Assembly: GCA_018873245.2 (NCBI GenBank)
Contig: JAEMBT020000005.1
Span: forward strand, 5,070,001 to 5,134,000
Direction: 5' to 3'
Length of the DNA stretch: 64,000 nucleotides
Source: Archegozetes longisetosus
Taxonomy: Eukaryota; Arthropoda; Arachnida; Sarcoptiformes; Trhypochthoniidae
The notes below the pieces were generated by a model. It searched no databases, was not told the DNA's origin, and was given only the letters and a program-made list of their open reading frames with translations. Of the stretch, positions 12,401-23,614 are shown one piece after another (the stretch's first letter is position 1; each line of letters begins with the position of its first letter). The position numbers and the translations under genes were made by a program.

Positions 12401-15400
12401 AAGTGTAGATTTATTGATCGAAAAAATAATTTACATTTTTATAATTATTTTACTGAAAAACTATGGACTAGGAGTCCTTCAAGTTTAGTGTTTTCAATCT
12501 TTTTGCATCGATTCTATCGCTTGAATAATGATGATTGCGAGCTATATTACTCTTTTCGATTGTTTATGAAGAACTATATGATTTTAAGAATAATAATTAC
12601 TTTTAGTGGACAAGTTCAGTAAAATAAACGTCACATAATGTTTTAAACTAAGCAATACAGTACTTAAGGCTTTCGCAATTTACGATAAGATAGAATTCAA
12701 TCAATTCTTAAACTAACTGGAAAGTAATAAAACTCATAGCCTTCAAGCTATTTTTTCAATTATTTCAAACGATAAATATCTTCTGCAAATTGCCTTACAG
12801 TAATTTCTGTTAACCAGTAGCTGAACAGTTTGTCGACAAAACTTTAAAAACTTTATATTTATCCAGTCATATAGTTTTATGACAGACAAAAAAGTTGCAT
12901 AAATACTTAGAATTTAAAGCACTTGTTTTGTATTTTACAATAGATTGAAGGGTGAAAGCGGTAAATATATCAGTGTACTTTTCCACTAAATTTTAAGTAT
13001 AATAATTTATAAAATACTCGTAAATATGCTGTAATTTATAACTCGAATAGTGTATTTATTTACGTGTTACCGATGAGTAGAATTCCAAGATACCTTATTG
13101 AGGAAAATAGTCACTTAAATGCGCCATCGTCAAATTTTCAAAATGCGTTCTTCTTAGAACGCACTCATTTTTTTATTCCCACCAACAAACTAACGAACTC
13201 CAAACTTACCAAATCAATAGTGACCTTGACCTCTGTCCAGTTCAGAAATAATCATAACTATTGCGAAGGATGTGATTTCAAAAATTTGAGTTTATATTCG
13301 CCAAGTCTGAAAATTTATTAGTTTATTGAATTGAAGCGAGGTTCAAGAACTCATTCTATATAATCGATCATAAGTTGATATAAATTCAATAAATTTTAGT
13401 CGTATTATTTTGATATGATAAATAAGTCTCCAAATGCATTTGGCTGTTATAACCCACGTTCGATCTTCAAAGTTGTCTTTCACATTCTGTTTGTGGCCAC
13501 ATTCAAGTGATATAACTAGAATTTTAGGCTTTGGGAAGCAAAATGTTCGTGTAATGAATATTACATGTGATTCTTTTAATTACGATTACTTCAATTATCG
13601 AACTTAGCTTATTATCTATGGCGCTACTGTTTTTTCATGTTAATTCTCCTGATTTTAACTCCCAAATTATGACTCAGTACTAATAAAATTATCATTAATA
13701 ACAACTTCACTCAGCTTTTTCTTTATTTCTTACAAAATTATATTTTGAAACTTGATTTTCAAGACTTGATTATCACAATTTGCGTTTCAAAGGCTTTCCG
13801 TTCATCATTTTGAAAGCCTAAAGTTTATGCAAAAAAGTGATTTTATTGTAATTGTATGAAAATTAATCTGAATAGACGCAAAACGGGTAGAAAGGAACAT
13901 TTTAAAGTTAAAAATCCTGATTGAACTGTGAAAGCTCAAAAGATTTGATAATTGAACAATTTAATTTGGTTGTGATTGAGCACAGTTGAATGAATAGAGT
14001 TAATTAAAAATTAAATTAAAACCACAGTCTGATTAAATGCAATTAGATTTGAATGGTTAATAGCAATATTATACAGACTTGTAAAAGAGTTCATTTTTTC
14101 AGTACATACCTTGTCAGCTCTGATTAGTTCATACATATTCCTATTAAGCTTATAAAACTGAACTCTTCAAAATGATTGTTATCATTATTTCATTTAAAAT
14201 GTTTAATTATTTTTTGTGTCTCTTCAAGTATCTCGTGTATAGTAGCGATAAGTCTAGGACTGAAAGTTTCTAAATAATGCATAATTACTACTATTATGTA
14301 ATTGAAAAGTTCGTGTATGAAATTCAAGGTTATACTACCTAGCATTCGCAAACTAACACAGTTTAATCTCTTTAACTTTGACACGCAGTTAAATGCTTTC
14401 TAAACAATAAAAGTCAACCTTCGTTTAAGTTCACTATCGACTTATTTATCTCTTCTAAAAACCATTTAACTACACTTCACAATTAGAGAGGCTTTACTGT
14501 ATTAGTTTAAATGCTTTTTAAAATGCTTTTAACATACCCTAAATGAGAATTACATCTCATTTTCTTACACTACAATACACTTGAATGATATTCCTAAACC
14601 TCCCATCGAGTCAAATACAGAGAATATCACAAAGCTCAATACTAAGTAGTTTTAAATGGCTTTATCGAGTTGTCTCATTCAAACAAATCCGCATTTAACA
14701 ACTCACGAACATTAGAATTAATCTATTCTTTAATGTTTTCCATCATTTGTAACATGTTTATGAATATTGAATTGAAAATTTGTTGGTTATTCATTAAAAA
14801 TGCCTCGACGTTTGAGTGAAAGTTTCTGAAAAAATGCAATGGTTGACTTTGTATCGAAAAATTTCCTTTTCCAAACTTTGAAGGTTCCAAAGGTTTTCAA
14901 AGTCAACTTGAATTCTGGTTGTAAATGATATAAATATTTGAACTAGAAGTCAAACAAAAGTATCCAAACTGAACTTTGACCAATAACATAGTTGAAGATA
15001 CGATGAGTTGATACCTATTGTGAAATATTCGATATAAGACAAAGAAAATTAAGGGATCATTTTTCAAATTTATAAGCAGATTGCGAAATTGCTGTTAGCT
15101 TAATTTAGAACTGAAAACTGTTCCTGTTTTCAATTGATTTTGTTTACTGGTTCAAATCGAAATACTCTATTGTTGCGAACAGTTTAAAACAAGTTTGAAC
15201 GAACGAGAACTTATTGAACAAATTATTGATGGTATGAATAAATATTTGCGCAAACTTGAACTCAAACAGATAAATCAATAGTAAATTGGGTCAGTACTGG
15301 TACTAAAATTTGAAGTGATCGGCAATACCTACAAGAATAGGATTATATTAATGATTGACTAAATTAAGATTGTCCTCATAACAGCTAAAGACAGTTTGCG

Positions 15401-16257
15401 TTTCATTCAAACGTATTTAATTTGCTTAATAGTTCTCTATGGATAATATGACCCCTTTATGACCCATTTAAATATACAAATTTATTTAGTTTAAGTGAAT
15501 TTGTATTTTAATTTCAGGCTAAAAATCTGATTCATGAAAGTTGTTTATTGTGTGGGCTGACTCGGAAAAACTATACCATTCAATGTTGATTTGGTTTAGT
15601 ACTTGTCTGAAACAATATTCCGGGCGAACGCAATCTTCCTTTAGAGGCTTGGCTCTAAAGGTACTAAAAGTTAAGCAAACCATTTAATGTTTGCTTCAAT
15701 TTAAGTTAATTTAGCGTAGGCTTTATCTCTGATTTTGTTCAGAGGACGTTTGTGGGTGTTCTGAAGGTGAAATTCATTTCTATTGCCATTTCTTTTGTCC
15801 ATTACATGTTCTCACACCTGGTTAGATATGCACAATGCATCCATTCTTTACTTAGTTTTATGAATATCAATTTCTTATGTCAAAATCTAGTCTTTTCGCT
15901 CTTATTCTATCGCTGTGTTCCGATTGTTGTGCGCATACTTTTCTGTCCTATAATTGCTCACTTGTGTAATCCATTCAAATAATCTGAACGATCTTTTTAG
16001 ACTATCCAATCAAAGCCAATCAGACCTTGAATAAAGGATGTAAGCATAGACTTGAATCGGGAAATCGAAAATAAAAATAGTTTTGTAATACATTGAATTG
16101 ACACATCATTTCATTAGATATGTTTAGGTGCAGTTCACCAAAACCGTAGGAGTTTTATCGAAAGGGACAGCCCATACTATCCTTAGTTGGCTAATAATCT
16201 TACAAATACTCAACACTTAGTTCAGTTGATTAAATAGGAAAAACAATTTGTTTTTCA
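9484..16257. other. Large gene-poor AT-rich region
   Basis: About 6.8 kb holds no supported gene. Open frames at 10330-10572, 12176-12394, 13064-13321, 14190-14384 and 15752-15982 are low-complexity or have no coding bias or splice context. The stretch may contain regulatory DNA or 5' non-coding exons of the gene starting at 16477, but nothing specific can be supported. Confidence 0.55.
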
Positions 16258-16476
16258 GGTTACCCCTACAGAAGCTACAGCACCTTCACGCGTCCTTCAA
16301 CAATGGCGAAGAATTAAATTATAATTACTTGCAAAACGCGTTCGTTAAAAATAACACAACACCACAGCAAGCATTTCCTAACATATCCCAGTCTATTGGA
16401 TAACTACTCTCTAAATTTACCTTAATTAACACAAATCACGTTCAAATCATGTACTAAGTGACCATTCATTGATATA
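16258..16476 (+). promoter_or_regulatory. Probable 5' UTR exon with a four-codon upstream ORF
   Basis: A clean acceptor (tttttcag) ends at about 16258 and is followed by a less AT-rich stretch leading without interruption to the ATG at 16477. It contains a short upstream frame at 16303-16317 (Met-Ala-Lys-Asn-stop). An in-frame stop TGA at 16459 lies before the main ATG, so the main start cannot be further upstream in this exon. The first non-coding exon was not found. The UTR assignment is inference. Confidence 0.4.
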
Positions 16477-19400
16477 ATGCCCGGTAGTCTTCTTAACACT
16501 TTACCATCAACTGGAGGCAATCATAACATTGTTCATCGCTCAGATTCTAATCGTTCCGATAGATCAGAAGCATCTGCATACAGCTCAGAAGGTGGTTCTT
16601 CTAAAAAAGTCAGCTTTAATAAAGCAGTGAGAGTTAAAAAATACACGACACCGCCTATCAGCCCAGTTGATATTCCTGAAAACAAGTTTTGGTTTAAAGT
16701 TTATAAAACACAACAATATAAACCTGAATCCACTGATTCAGTTGCCACACAATTTGATGAGCCTGAAGAAGAGTATAATCAAAATAACGAACAATCTAAT
16801 AATAGTGTTCGCCCCTTGTCTACCATAGTAGAAAGTGGTGATAGTTCTTCTTCGATACCTACTCCAGAAATGTCGCGTAGAGTTTTAGGCTCCAAATATG
16901 ATTCTTCCCCAACTAGTACTAAGCAAAAAGTGATCAGAAATAGCTTTATCGATAGTGACAGAGATGTTGAAGTGATTAAACCTAAAGATACTTATCATAA
17001 ATATCGTGATTATAGTGTTGCTCGTGATCGTGATATTTCTCCTTCTATGTCAAGTGCAAGTGCTAGAAATAGTGGTTTGCGTTCGCGTCGACCCAATGAA
17101 CCAGAAATCGATTATTTGACTAATGATCCCCGATCAAACACACCATCAAAGTTGTCAAAACCGACATCAATAGAATTAGAAAAGCAGTCAAAACGGAATC
17201 CAATAGTGAATGGTGTTAAGGTCATATTTGGTATGTCTCCATCAATGCCCAAAAAGGGTAAGAACGAAGCGAAACTGGAACAAACGCAACCTGTTCGTAC
17301 GTCTCAGTCGAATGGCTGTGAAACTGCAACTAAAAAGCGATCCGAATCTTGGGACAGAAGTAAGAGTAATAAACTAGATCTATACAGCGCTCCGTCACGC
17401 AATGCAAACATGACTAATAGAAAACTCCACACCAGTCCTCATACCAGTCCTAATAGTGATGCGACACTTAAAACTAAAAATATCGATAATAAAACATTTG
17501 GCAACTCCCTCTCAGTTCCAATCGTTATAGTAGAAGAAGAGATGAAACCTATAGTGATGTGGGAAACGAGACTTCGGCTTTAGACGAAGTCATTAATAAT
17601 GCTAAGCTTGATTTAGTTGCTCGCACTGATTCAGATGAAGAACCTGAACGAGTAGACAGTATACAGGTTATACCTGTCGAAGTCTGGAGAAGTGGACCAC
17701 GACTTATGGCTGAGCAAACTGACTTCCAAAAGTCTCTCACAGAAATGCCTGGAGAGGGAAGGACATTCTCATCTAAAGAAGAGGGAACTAAAATCTGGCA
17801 AAATAAGACTAGAAGAAAATACTATGAAATAGTTCCGAAACAAAATAAAGAAAATCGCAGAACTGATGCCAAGGCTATCGAAGATATAGACGATAGCACT
17901 ATATCTCGTAGAATGATTGCTCCGGCAACCGATGACGAAAAGGTCGTGACTGCCAGCGAATTGGATGATATGTTTTTGAAAAGTAAGCCAAAAAAGTCTA
18001 CCAATGACTATCCTATTGAATATTCATACATTCCAACTGTAAGAGATGTTGGAATCCAATGCAATAGAAAAAAAGACAAACCGTCACCTTTTGAAAAATA
18101 GCACTAATGATAACTCGTATCGGGTTATAAAATCATCAAATGATGGTTTAGTCACGGCATACAGCGACGTTCCCCAACTAAGACCTGAGAGTCCATCACA
18201 ACGCACTCCAGTATCGAAGCATGAGATATTGGACGAACAAACATCCCTACCTCAAAGTGAGGCCATTTATAGTCAGGTCGACAAAACTAAGAAAAAATCG
18301 TTTAAGACTGACACAATAAGAAGCAACAACGATTACATTGATGTCAATTATCCAACTGTAATTTATAGAACCCCTCTCAACGAAAGAAGGTCACCGGCTT
18401 CGCCAACTGCGGTCAGGCCCCAATCGAGTTCAAAATATCCTGGATCTGAATATAGCACTAATACAAACAGAACTATTAAAAATAAAACTAAAGGCTTTGG
18501 ATTCACTCTAAGCAGTGGAGTCGAAGGACCTGACATTAATTTGCCGCAGAGTATGCCATCACCTAAATCAAGAGCTCGTTCTCTAACCCGATATGAGGAA
18601 CCAGCAAACGATTGGAATGACCGACAACCCAGACCTGGATATAAGCGAGAGGTCAAAGAAGAAGTATTGGAGGAAACGATTTCAATATCTAATGCTTCGA
18701 GTGAGGACTTGATGCAAAACTATCAAAACACTGATATCGATGAGTTTTTGGCACCAAAATCTGTTATCAAAGAACTGGATCATAAGAGAAAAGAGATTTC
18801 ATACGTGAATGTCTCACCAAATCAGAGACAACTGAGAAATGCAAATGCATACGAAGGCGCGACCACTAATGGAGGAGGACTATGGCTAAGAGATGTGGAC
18901 GAGGATTATAGAAGAGGAATGGCTCAAAATGAAGTCTCCTATCCAGCAGCTAATGAGCCAACATTTGCAACGCTATCACGAGTTGAAAGTAAGAACAGAA
19001 AGTCGGAGCCCAGAGATTTTTCTCCTCCGCCACGACAAGCGTACACTTTAGACCGAAGACATATGAGAGAGAGACAAAAAAGATTAGAGTCGCTTTCAAA
19101 TTCTAAAAATAAGGAAAACTCATTTGAGAGACATTACAGAAGTCACGCAGACTTAACTGAACCACTAAGAAGTGATGAAACGAGAGGAGGTCTGGCAGCC
19201 GCCTATAAGAATCGCCAGGAAAAGAGAGCGTCTTCATTGAATCGAATGTCTGCCATCAGAGAAGGACGAGCGAGTCCAGCACATTCGACGCCAAGAACCT
19301 ACTTGAGTCATAGTCACTTGAACTCTGCTGGAAATTCGGCCCAATCGAGTTCAGACAGCGATACTTTGAGGCGACATAAACGTCAATACGTTCACGATCG

Positions 19401-19794
19401 CGAACCCATTGTTATGTATATTCCAGCGGTCAGTCATCATAATAAGAAAGCTGAAGATGAACCGGATAGACTATCAGGAATTTTGAGACGAAATTCTGTT
19501 AGTTCTAAAAGTTCCTCTAAATATAAAAGACCTCCGAAGACTTCGGCCTCGAGTGATATAACTCCGACTAAACCTCGCGATTATTCGAGCAGTTATTCAA
19601 ATTATGGCACTCACAGGCCCGGTCGTCACGAAGAGGAAATGGATGAAATCGTTGAGCTAAGGGATACTAAACAATTCGATAGAAGCAAAAAAGACAAGAA
19701 AAGTGGTCTCAGTCGACGTCATTCCATACCTAAGGATACGAAATTTCCATGGCTTCAAAAACTGAAGTTTAAAGTTAAATCTAAGGAACCATAA
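16477..19794 (+). CDS. Long disordered protein, unidentified, two frame changes
   Basis: Three overlapping open frames run in order: 16477 to about 17520, about 17516 to 18095, and about 18096-19794. All show the same Ser/Arg/Asp/Lys-rich, disordered composition, so they look like one protein of roughly 1,100 residues. Near the N-terminus is a conserved-looking patch, KKVSFNKAVRVKKYTTPP. In the middle is DVGIQCN, a short motif seen in several scaffold proteins, and at the C-terminus a basic WLQKLKFKVKS. The first frame change lies between a stop near 17490 and about 17530. The second is at the run gaaaaatag (18093-18101), where one base fewer would keep the frame open. Each may be an assembly indel, a real mutation or a small unrecognised intron. 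A cytoskeletal or junctional scaffold role is a guess from composition only. An AATAAA at 20283-20288 may end the transcript. Confidence 0.65.
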
Positions 19795-20968
19795 AAACGA
19801 TCTGATTGTTTTTTTAATTGTTTATTAATCACGTGAATACTAATTGTTTTTATTTAACTAATATTTGATATGATGCAGGTTTAGGTCTCAATTAGGGTGG
19901 ATTGAAAAGTGTAGCAAATGTGTAGCGACACTGTAAGATATATATTATAGTGTAATTAATTAGATGCATACCAAACATTGAATAGTATTGCATCGCATAG
20001 CAAAATGCCTACAGTTAAGTATAGGTGTTGAAGAAAGTTGTCTACATTTGTTAAATCCACTCTAGTTATTTGTTAATGAATATTTTCTAGTATTTGATCG
20101 GTAACAATAAGATATGAATATTATTTATAGGCAGAAGTATGAATCTCGCGTTTTGAAACAGTTGATTCTAAACTCGAGTAAGAAATTTCTTTCTTTTCTC
20201 TCTATTATTTTTAATCAATGATCTAATAATAACAGAACCCATTGTATTGATTTTGAATTTCATCAGAAAATTACATTTTAATAATAAAATACTAGTCGAA
20301 ATTCACTCAAAGTGATCAGTCTATAATTACTGTTAGTTTGAGACAGGATGTCATACAAATGCCATGTTTGCCATCTCATTGTTTATTATTATAATCATTT
20401 CTTTTGACCTCCAAATCTACTCAATGCAAAACTATTATTACTGTACAGCTCAATATTTGGTACAATATTGATGATTATTTTTTGCATTCAATTTGCTAAA
20501 ACAATGCTAAGCAAATCAAATTATTTAAAGTTTATTCATTAGGCAGTATTCAAATGCTAATACAGACTATTCTGTGTTAGGGCAGTGCTAAATAAGTTAC
20601 AGATTCAAACAAACAGAATAGCTGAGCAACGAATAAATGCTTTCTATATACTGGTTCAGACTACCGACAATATACCTGTATACCAGTTAACAATACTGAT
20701 GACCGAATGTATTGGGCGACGGGAACAGCAGGTGCACAAGTTTATTATACAACACGAGATCAAAAGGGGTTATCCAACTAAATGACTGAATTAACTTTTA
20801 AGTTAATAATTCACTAAGCATGTGCATATCGGTCAAGTTCAATAATTTTAAGTACTAATAATTCGTGTTTTTAAAATCCTTGGAGATGAGCCTGAATACA
20901 GGTGCGATGTTTTCGGTATTTAAATCAGTTTAATTATGCTCATCGTTGAAGCTATCTTCATTTCGCCA

Positions 20969-21040
20969 GGTCAGTGCTATAAAGTGCTATCTGCAATGTT
21001 ATCTCAATTACAGATAGCGATCTATAGTACTGACGCGACC
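20969..21040. repeat. Long imperfect hairpin
   Basis: The left arm ggtcagtgctat...gtgctatctg (20969-20993) pairs with cagatagcgat...agtactgacgcgacc (21011-21040), with few mismatches and a 17-nt loop. Weaker pairing seems to continue outward for another 20 to 30 bases. This shape fits either a microRNA precursor or the core of a miniature inverted-repeat transposon. Confidence 0.55.
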
Positions 21041-22086
21041 ATTTATTTCAAGTAGTATTCGTTGGCATCTTAACCTAAACTATTTCAATAATTGGATTTT
21101 TGGCACTAATAGCCACATCAAAAGAATTTTTAATGGAAACTGGACTTTTTTTTGTATAAAATGTTTCGGTTAATTGATAGGTCTTTTATGTTAAAAGAAA
21201 GTGAACAATCCATTAAATTTGATAAGTTGTAAATGCGTGATCATAAATGCATGCTTTCATCACTCAATTATTATTGTTTTGTATCCTGACTTCAACTGAT
21301 TTTCTCGCTTTCATCAGAGACTACCAGCTTTATAGAAGTATTTCTCCTCAAGACATAACAACAGACTAACAATAGTCTGAGATATGGATTTCAAGTTACG
21401 TGTTCACTATGAGCATCCGAATTGAAAGATCAGTTACCGAATATTTTCAGACTCGAAAATAAAAGGATTTTGAAATCATTTTTAGATCGATGATAGGTTA
21501 TACTTGAACAAAGATAGACTGATGTTTTCACAAATTATGAACATCGACAAGATTTTTCGAAATACTTGCAAATAAATAATTGAAGTATAGCTCTGAGCAA
21601 ATAAAATATAGGGCTAATTAATATTTATTATAGGATTCAGATATTTTCTTTTGACAGCAAATATCAACATTGGCTTTAATACTAGATCTCCCATATAATT
21701 GTTGCTGCACGAGCTCAACAATCATAAGATTACTTTAAAGTTAAGCAATGATTTGAAAGAATGTGATCTTACATATTAAGAAAAGTTTAACGCAATTTAA
21801 AACCTATCAAACTCTAAAGTGTAAGCTCTTGTAAGAATTTCATAGAAAATTCCATAGAAGAGTCTAAACTAAAGCCAATCTATAGAAAGTTTCGATTTTG
21901 ATGATACGAACAATTTTTGCAGACATTTATCTGAATTGAGTCAATGTTTGTTTAGTAGAAGTAATATTATACCATAACTGTTAAACACCTCACAAGACTT
22001 ATGTTGGTTTGAGTTATTTCTGAAATATATTACGAAACACTTATTAGAGGCAAACGGGTTTTCACTTAAGTTTCAAATAAATTGGC

Positions 22087-22131
22087 CTTATTTTTAATGG
22101 TGATGAGTATTATCACCATTTATGGAATAAG
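22087..22131. repeat. Short hairpin
   Basis: Arms built from ccttatt plus aatggtgat and their complements (atcaccatt and aataagg) flank a tiny loop, giving a 45-nt stem-loop with one internal bulge on each side. It is not next to a stop codon and has no histone-type stem-loop context. Confidence 0.5.
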
Positions 22132-22976
22132 GGAAAGTGTTTTTATGTCATTAGATAACTCTTATTGCATTGGATTACTTTCATATCGTTTACTTCTAAA
22201 TAGATATCAATTATATTTTCTGTACAAAACAATCGTATGAATGCAAACGTTTGTTTGTATTCCTCGTAATCCTTGAACTCCTTATGACATCAATTTAAAT
22301 AATACATTCAGATTAATGTCGCGAATCAATGCTTTTGAAACTTTTTCTTTTTTCTATCTTTTCAGTCAAACAAATGTTTGAAAACTATTCTTTTTCTTTT
22401 TTTCATCTTTTAAATAAAACTCGTTTTAGCTTAACTAACAATTCAATTTATAGTTTGTCTCAACTGTGAGTTAAGTTTAACGTGTAATCGATGTCTAAAC
22501 GGAAAAGTTGTGGGATTTATCCAAATATATTATGCTTTTTGATTTTGATTTAATGCAAAATTGATTGGTTAATTATGCAAAAACTTGTCAAATTATGTGC
22601 AATTTGCAAGTTCAAACATTTATGGTTTAGTTGCATTTTAGTAGAACTAAACAAAAATTTTGAAATGTAGTCTAAAATTTGTTGGCACTTATATTTAACA
22701 CTTAAGAGAATATAACAATGATTGCAATGATTATGTGGACAAATACGACATTTGGTTCAGACAATAGCATCAAATTTTTGACGATATCACTAAATGAATG
22801 AAAAGCAATTAGAAATAATAGAGTTTTATAAAGTATTGATGAGAGAGTGACACCTATCGCGTACAGGACCAGTTATATATGTAATCTAAGCGAAGACATA
22901 TTTAAGTTCAAGTGTTTTGAGTGATCACATAAATAGTTGCGATACAAGCAAATCCAAGACAACTAAATAAATCAAA

Positions 22977-23428
22977 ATGAGTGGTAAACCGATGCATGGC
23001 TTCCCCGAAGGTATCTTTCGAGGCAATTGGACAGAGATGTGGGGACACTCGTATTCAACTCAATGCCAGATTGGCAACGCGAAGCCCAGATGTGCTGATT
23101 TCCAGTTAAATGCTGTCGAATGTCTTGAGGCCTATGGCGCTAAGAGGGGACGAGCTCATTGTCAGGACTTTCTTGATGACTACCTCGAATGTTTACAATC
23201 ATTTACTCAGGTTTGTGTCCATTCAAGTGATGCCTTTCTCGGTGTCTAATTGTGCCTTAACCATGTCCTAACAATGTCTTAACCATGTCTTAACAGCTGC
23301 AAAGGGTCACTGAAATGAGGAAAGAGAGACTCAAACAAGTGATGAGAGGAGAGAGAAAGTTGAGTGACTATTATGACAAAGTGAAGCCACCACGAGATGC
23401 TTTTCAATGGGGACCTTATCATCCCTAA
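22977..23428 (+). CDS. NDUFS5: NADH dehydrogenase iron-sulfur protein 5 (15 kDa subunit)
   Basis: Two exons (22977-23210 and 23297-23428) encode 121 residues, the normal length for this accessory subunit of respiratory complex I. The protein sits on the intermembrane-space side of the proximal membrane arm. It carries the twin CX9C motif expected of MIA40 substrates, visible as CADFQLNAVEC and CQDFLDDYLEC at about residues 42-74. The second exon encodes a Lys/Arg-rich helix and ends in a short aromatic/proline tail (WGPYHP), as in animal orthologues. The start fits the family, with a glycine/histidine-rich N-terminus (MSGKPMHGFPEGIF). The 86-bp intron contains a small repeat of ttaaccatgtc. 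A canonical AATAAA lies at 23567-23572. The gene converges on RAB23. Confidence 0.93.
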
Positions 23429-23566
23429 CACACTTATACCAATGTTTGGCTTACATTTATTCGTTTAGATTTTAATATTAGATAGCAGTTAAATGCAATT
23501 AATTGATAAGAGTATAGACCTTATAATCTATACTTTATGTAAATTTAGGAACACTTTATGTACAGT

Positions 23567-23572
23567 AATAAA
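23567..23572 (+). terminator. AATAAA polyadenylation signal of NDUFS5
   Basis: This exact AATAAA lies 139 bp after the NDUFS5 stop and only 42 bp from the stop codon of the convergent RAB23 gene. Confidence 0.65.
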
Positions 23573-23608
23573 AGTTATCTCTATTGGGAATGTAATCAAA
23601 ATTGATCT

Positions 23609-23614
23609 TTTATT
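23609..23614 (-). terminator. AATAAA overlapping the RAB23 stop codon
   Basis: On the minus strand the sequence reads TGAATAAA, so the first A of the signal is the last base of the TGA stop. If used, the RAB23 3' UTR would be only about 10 to 30 bases. Confidence 0.5.

Larger units (their letters stand above)
19795..22976. other. AT-rich intergenic region with two hairpins
   Basis: No supported gene lies between the disordered-protein gene and NDUFS5. The frame at 20585-20785 has no coding features. Notable structures are the inverted repeats at 20969-21040 and 22087-22131. Confidence 0.55.

Noticed and set aside
12176..13321. Open frames at 12176-12394 and 13064-13321
   Set aside because: AT-driven composition, no splice context or recognisable motif, and no neighbouring exons.
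15752..15982. Hydrophobic 76-codon open frame
   Set aside because: No ATG start, no coding bias, and a hydrophobic pattern typical of T-rich non-coding DNA.
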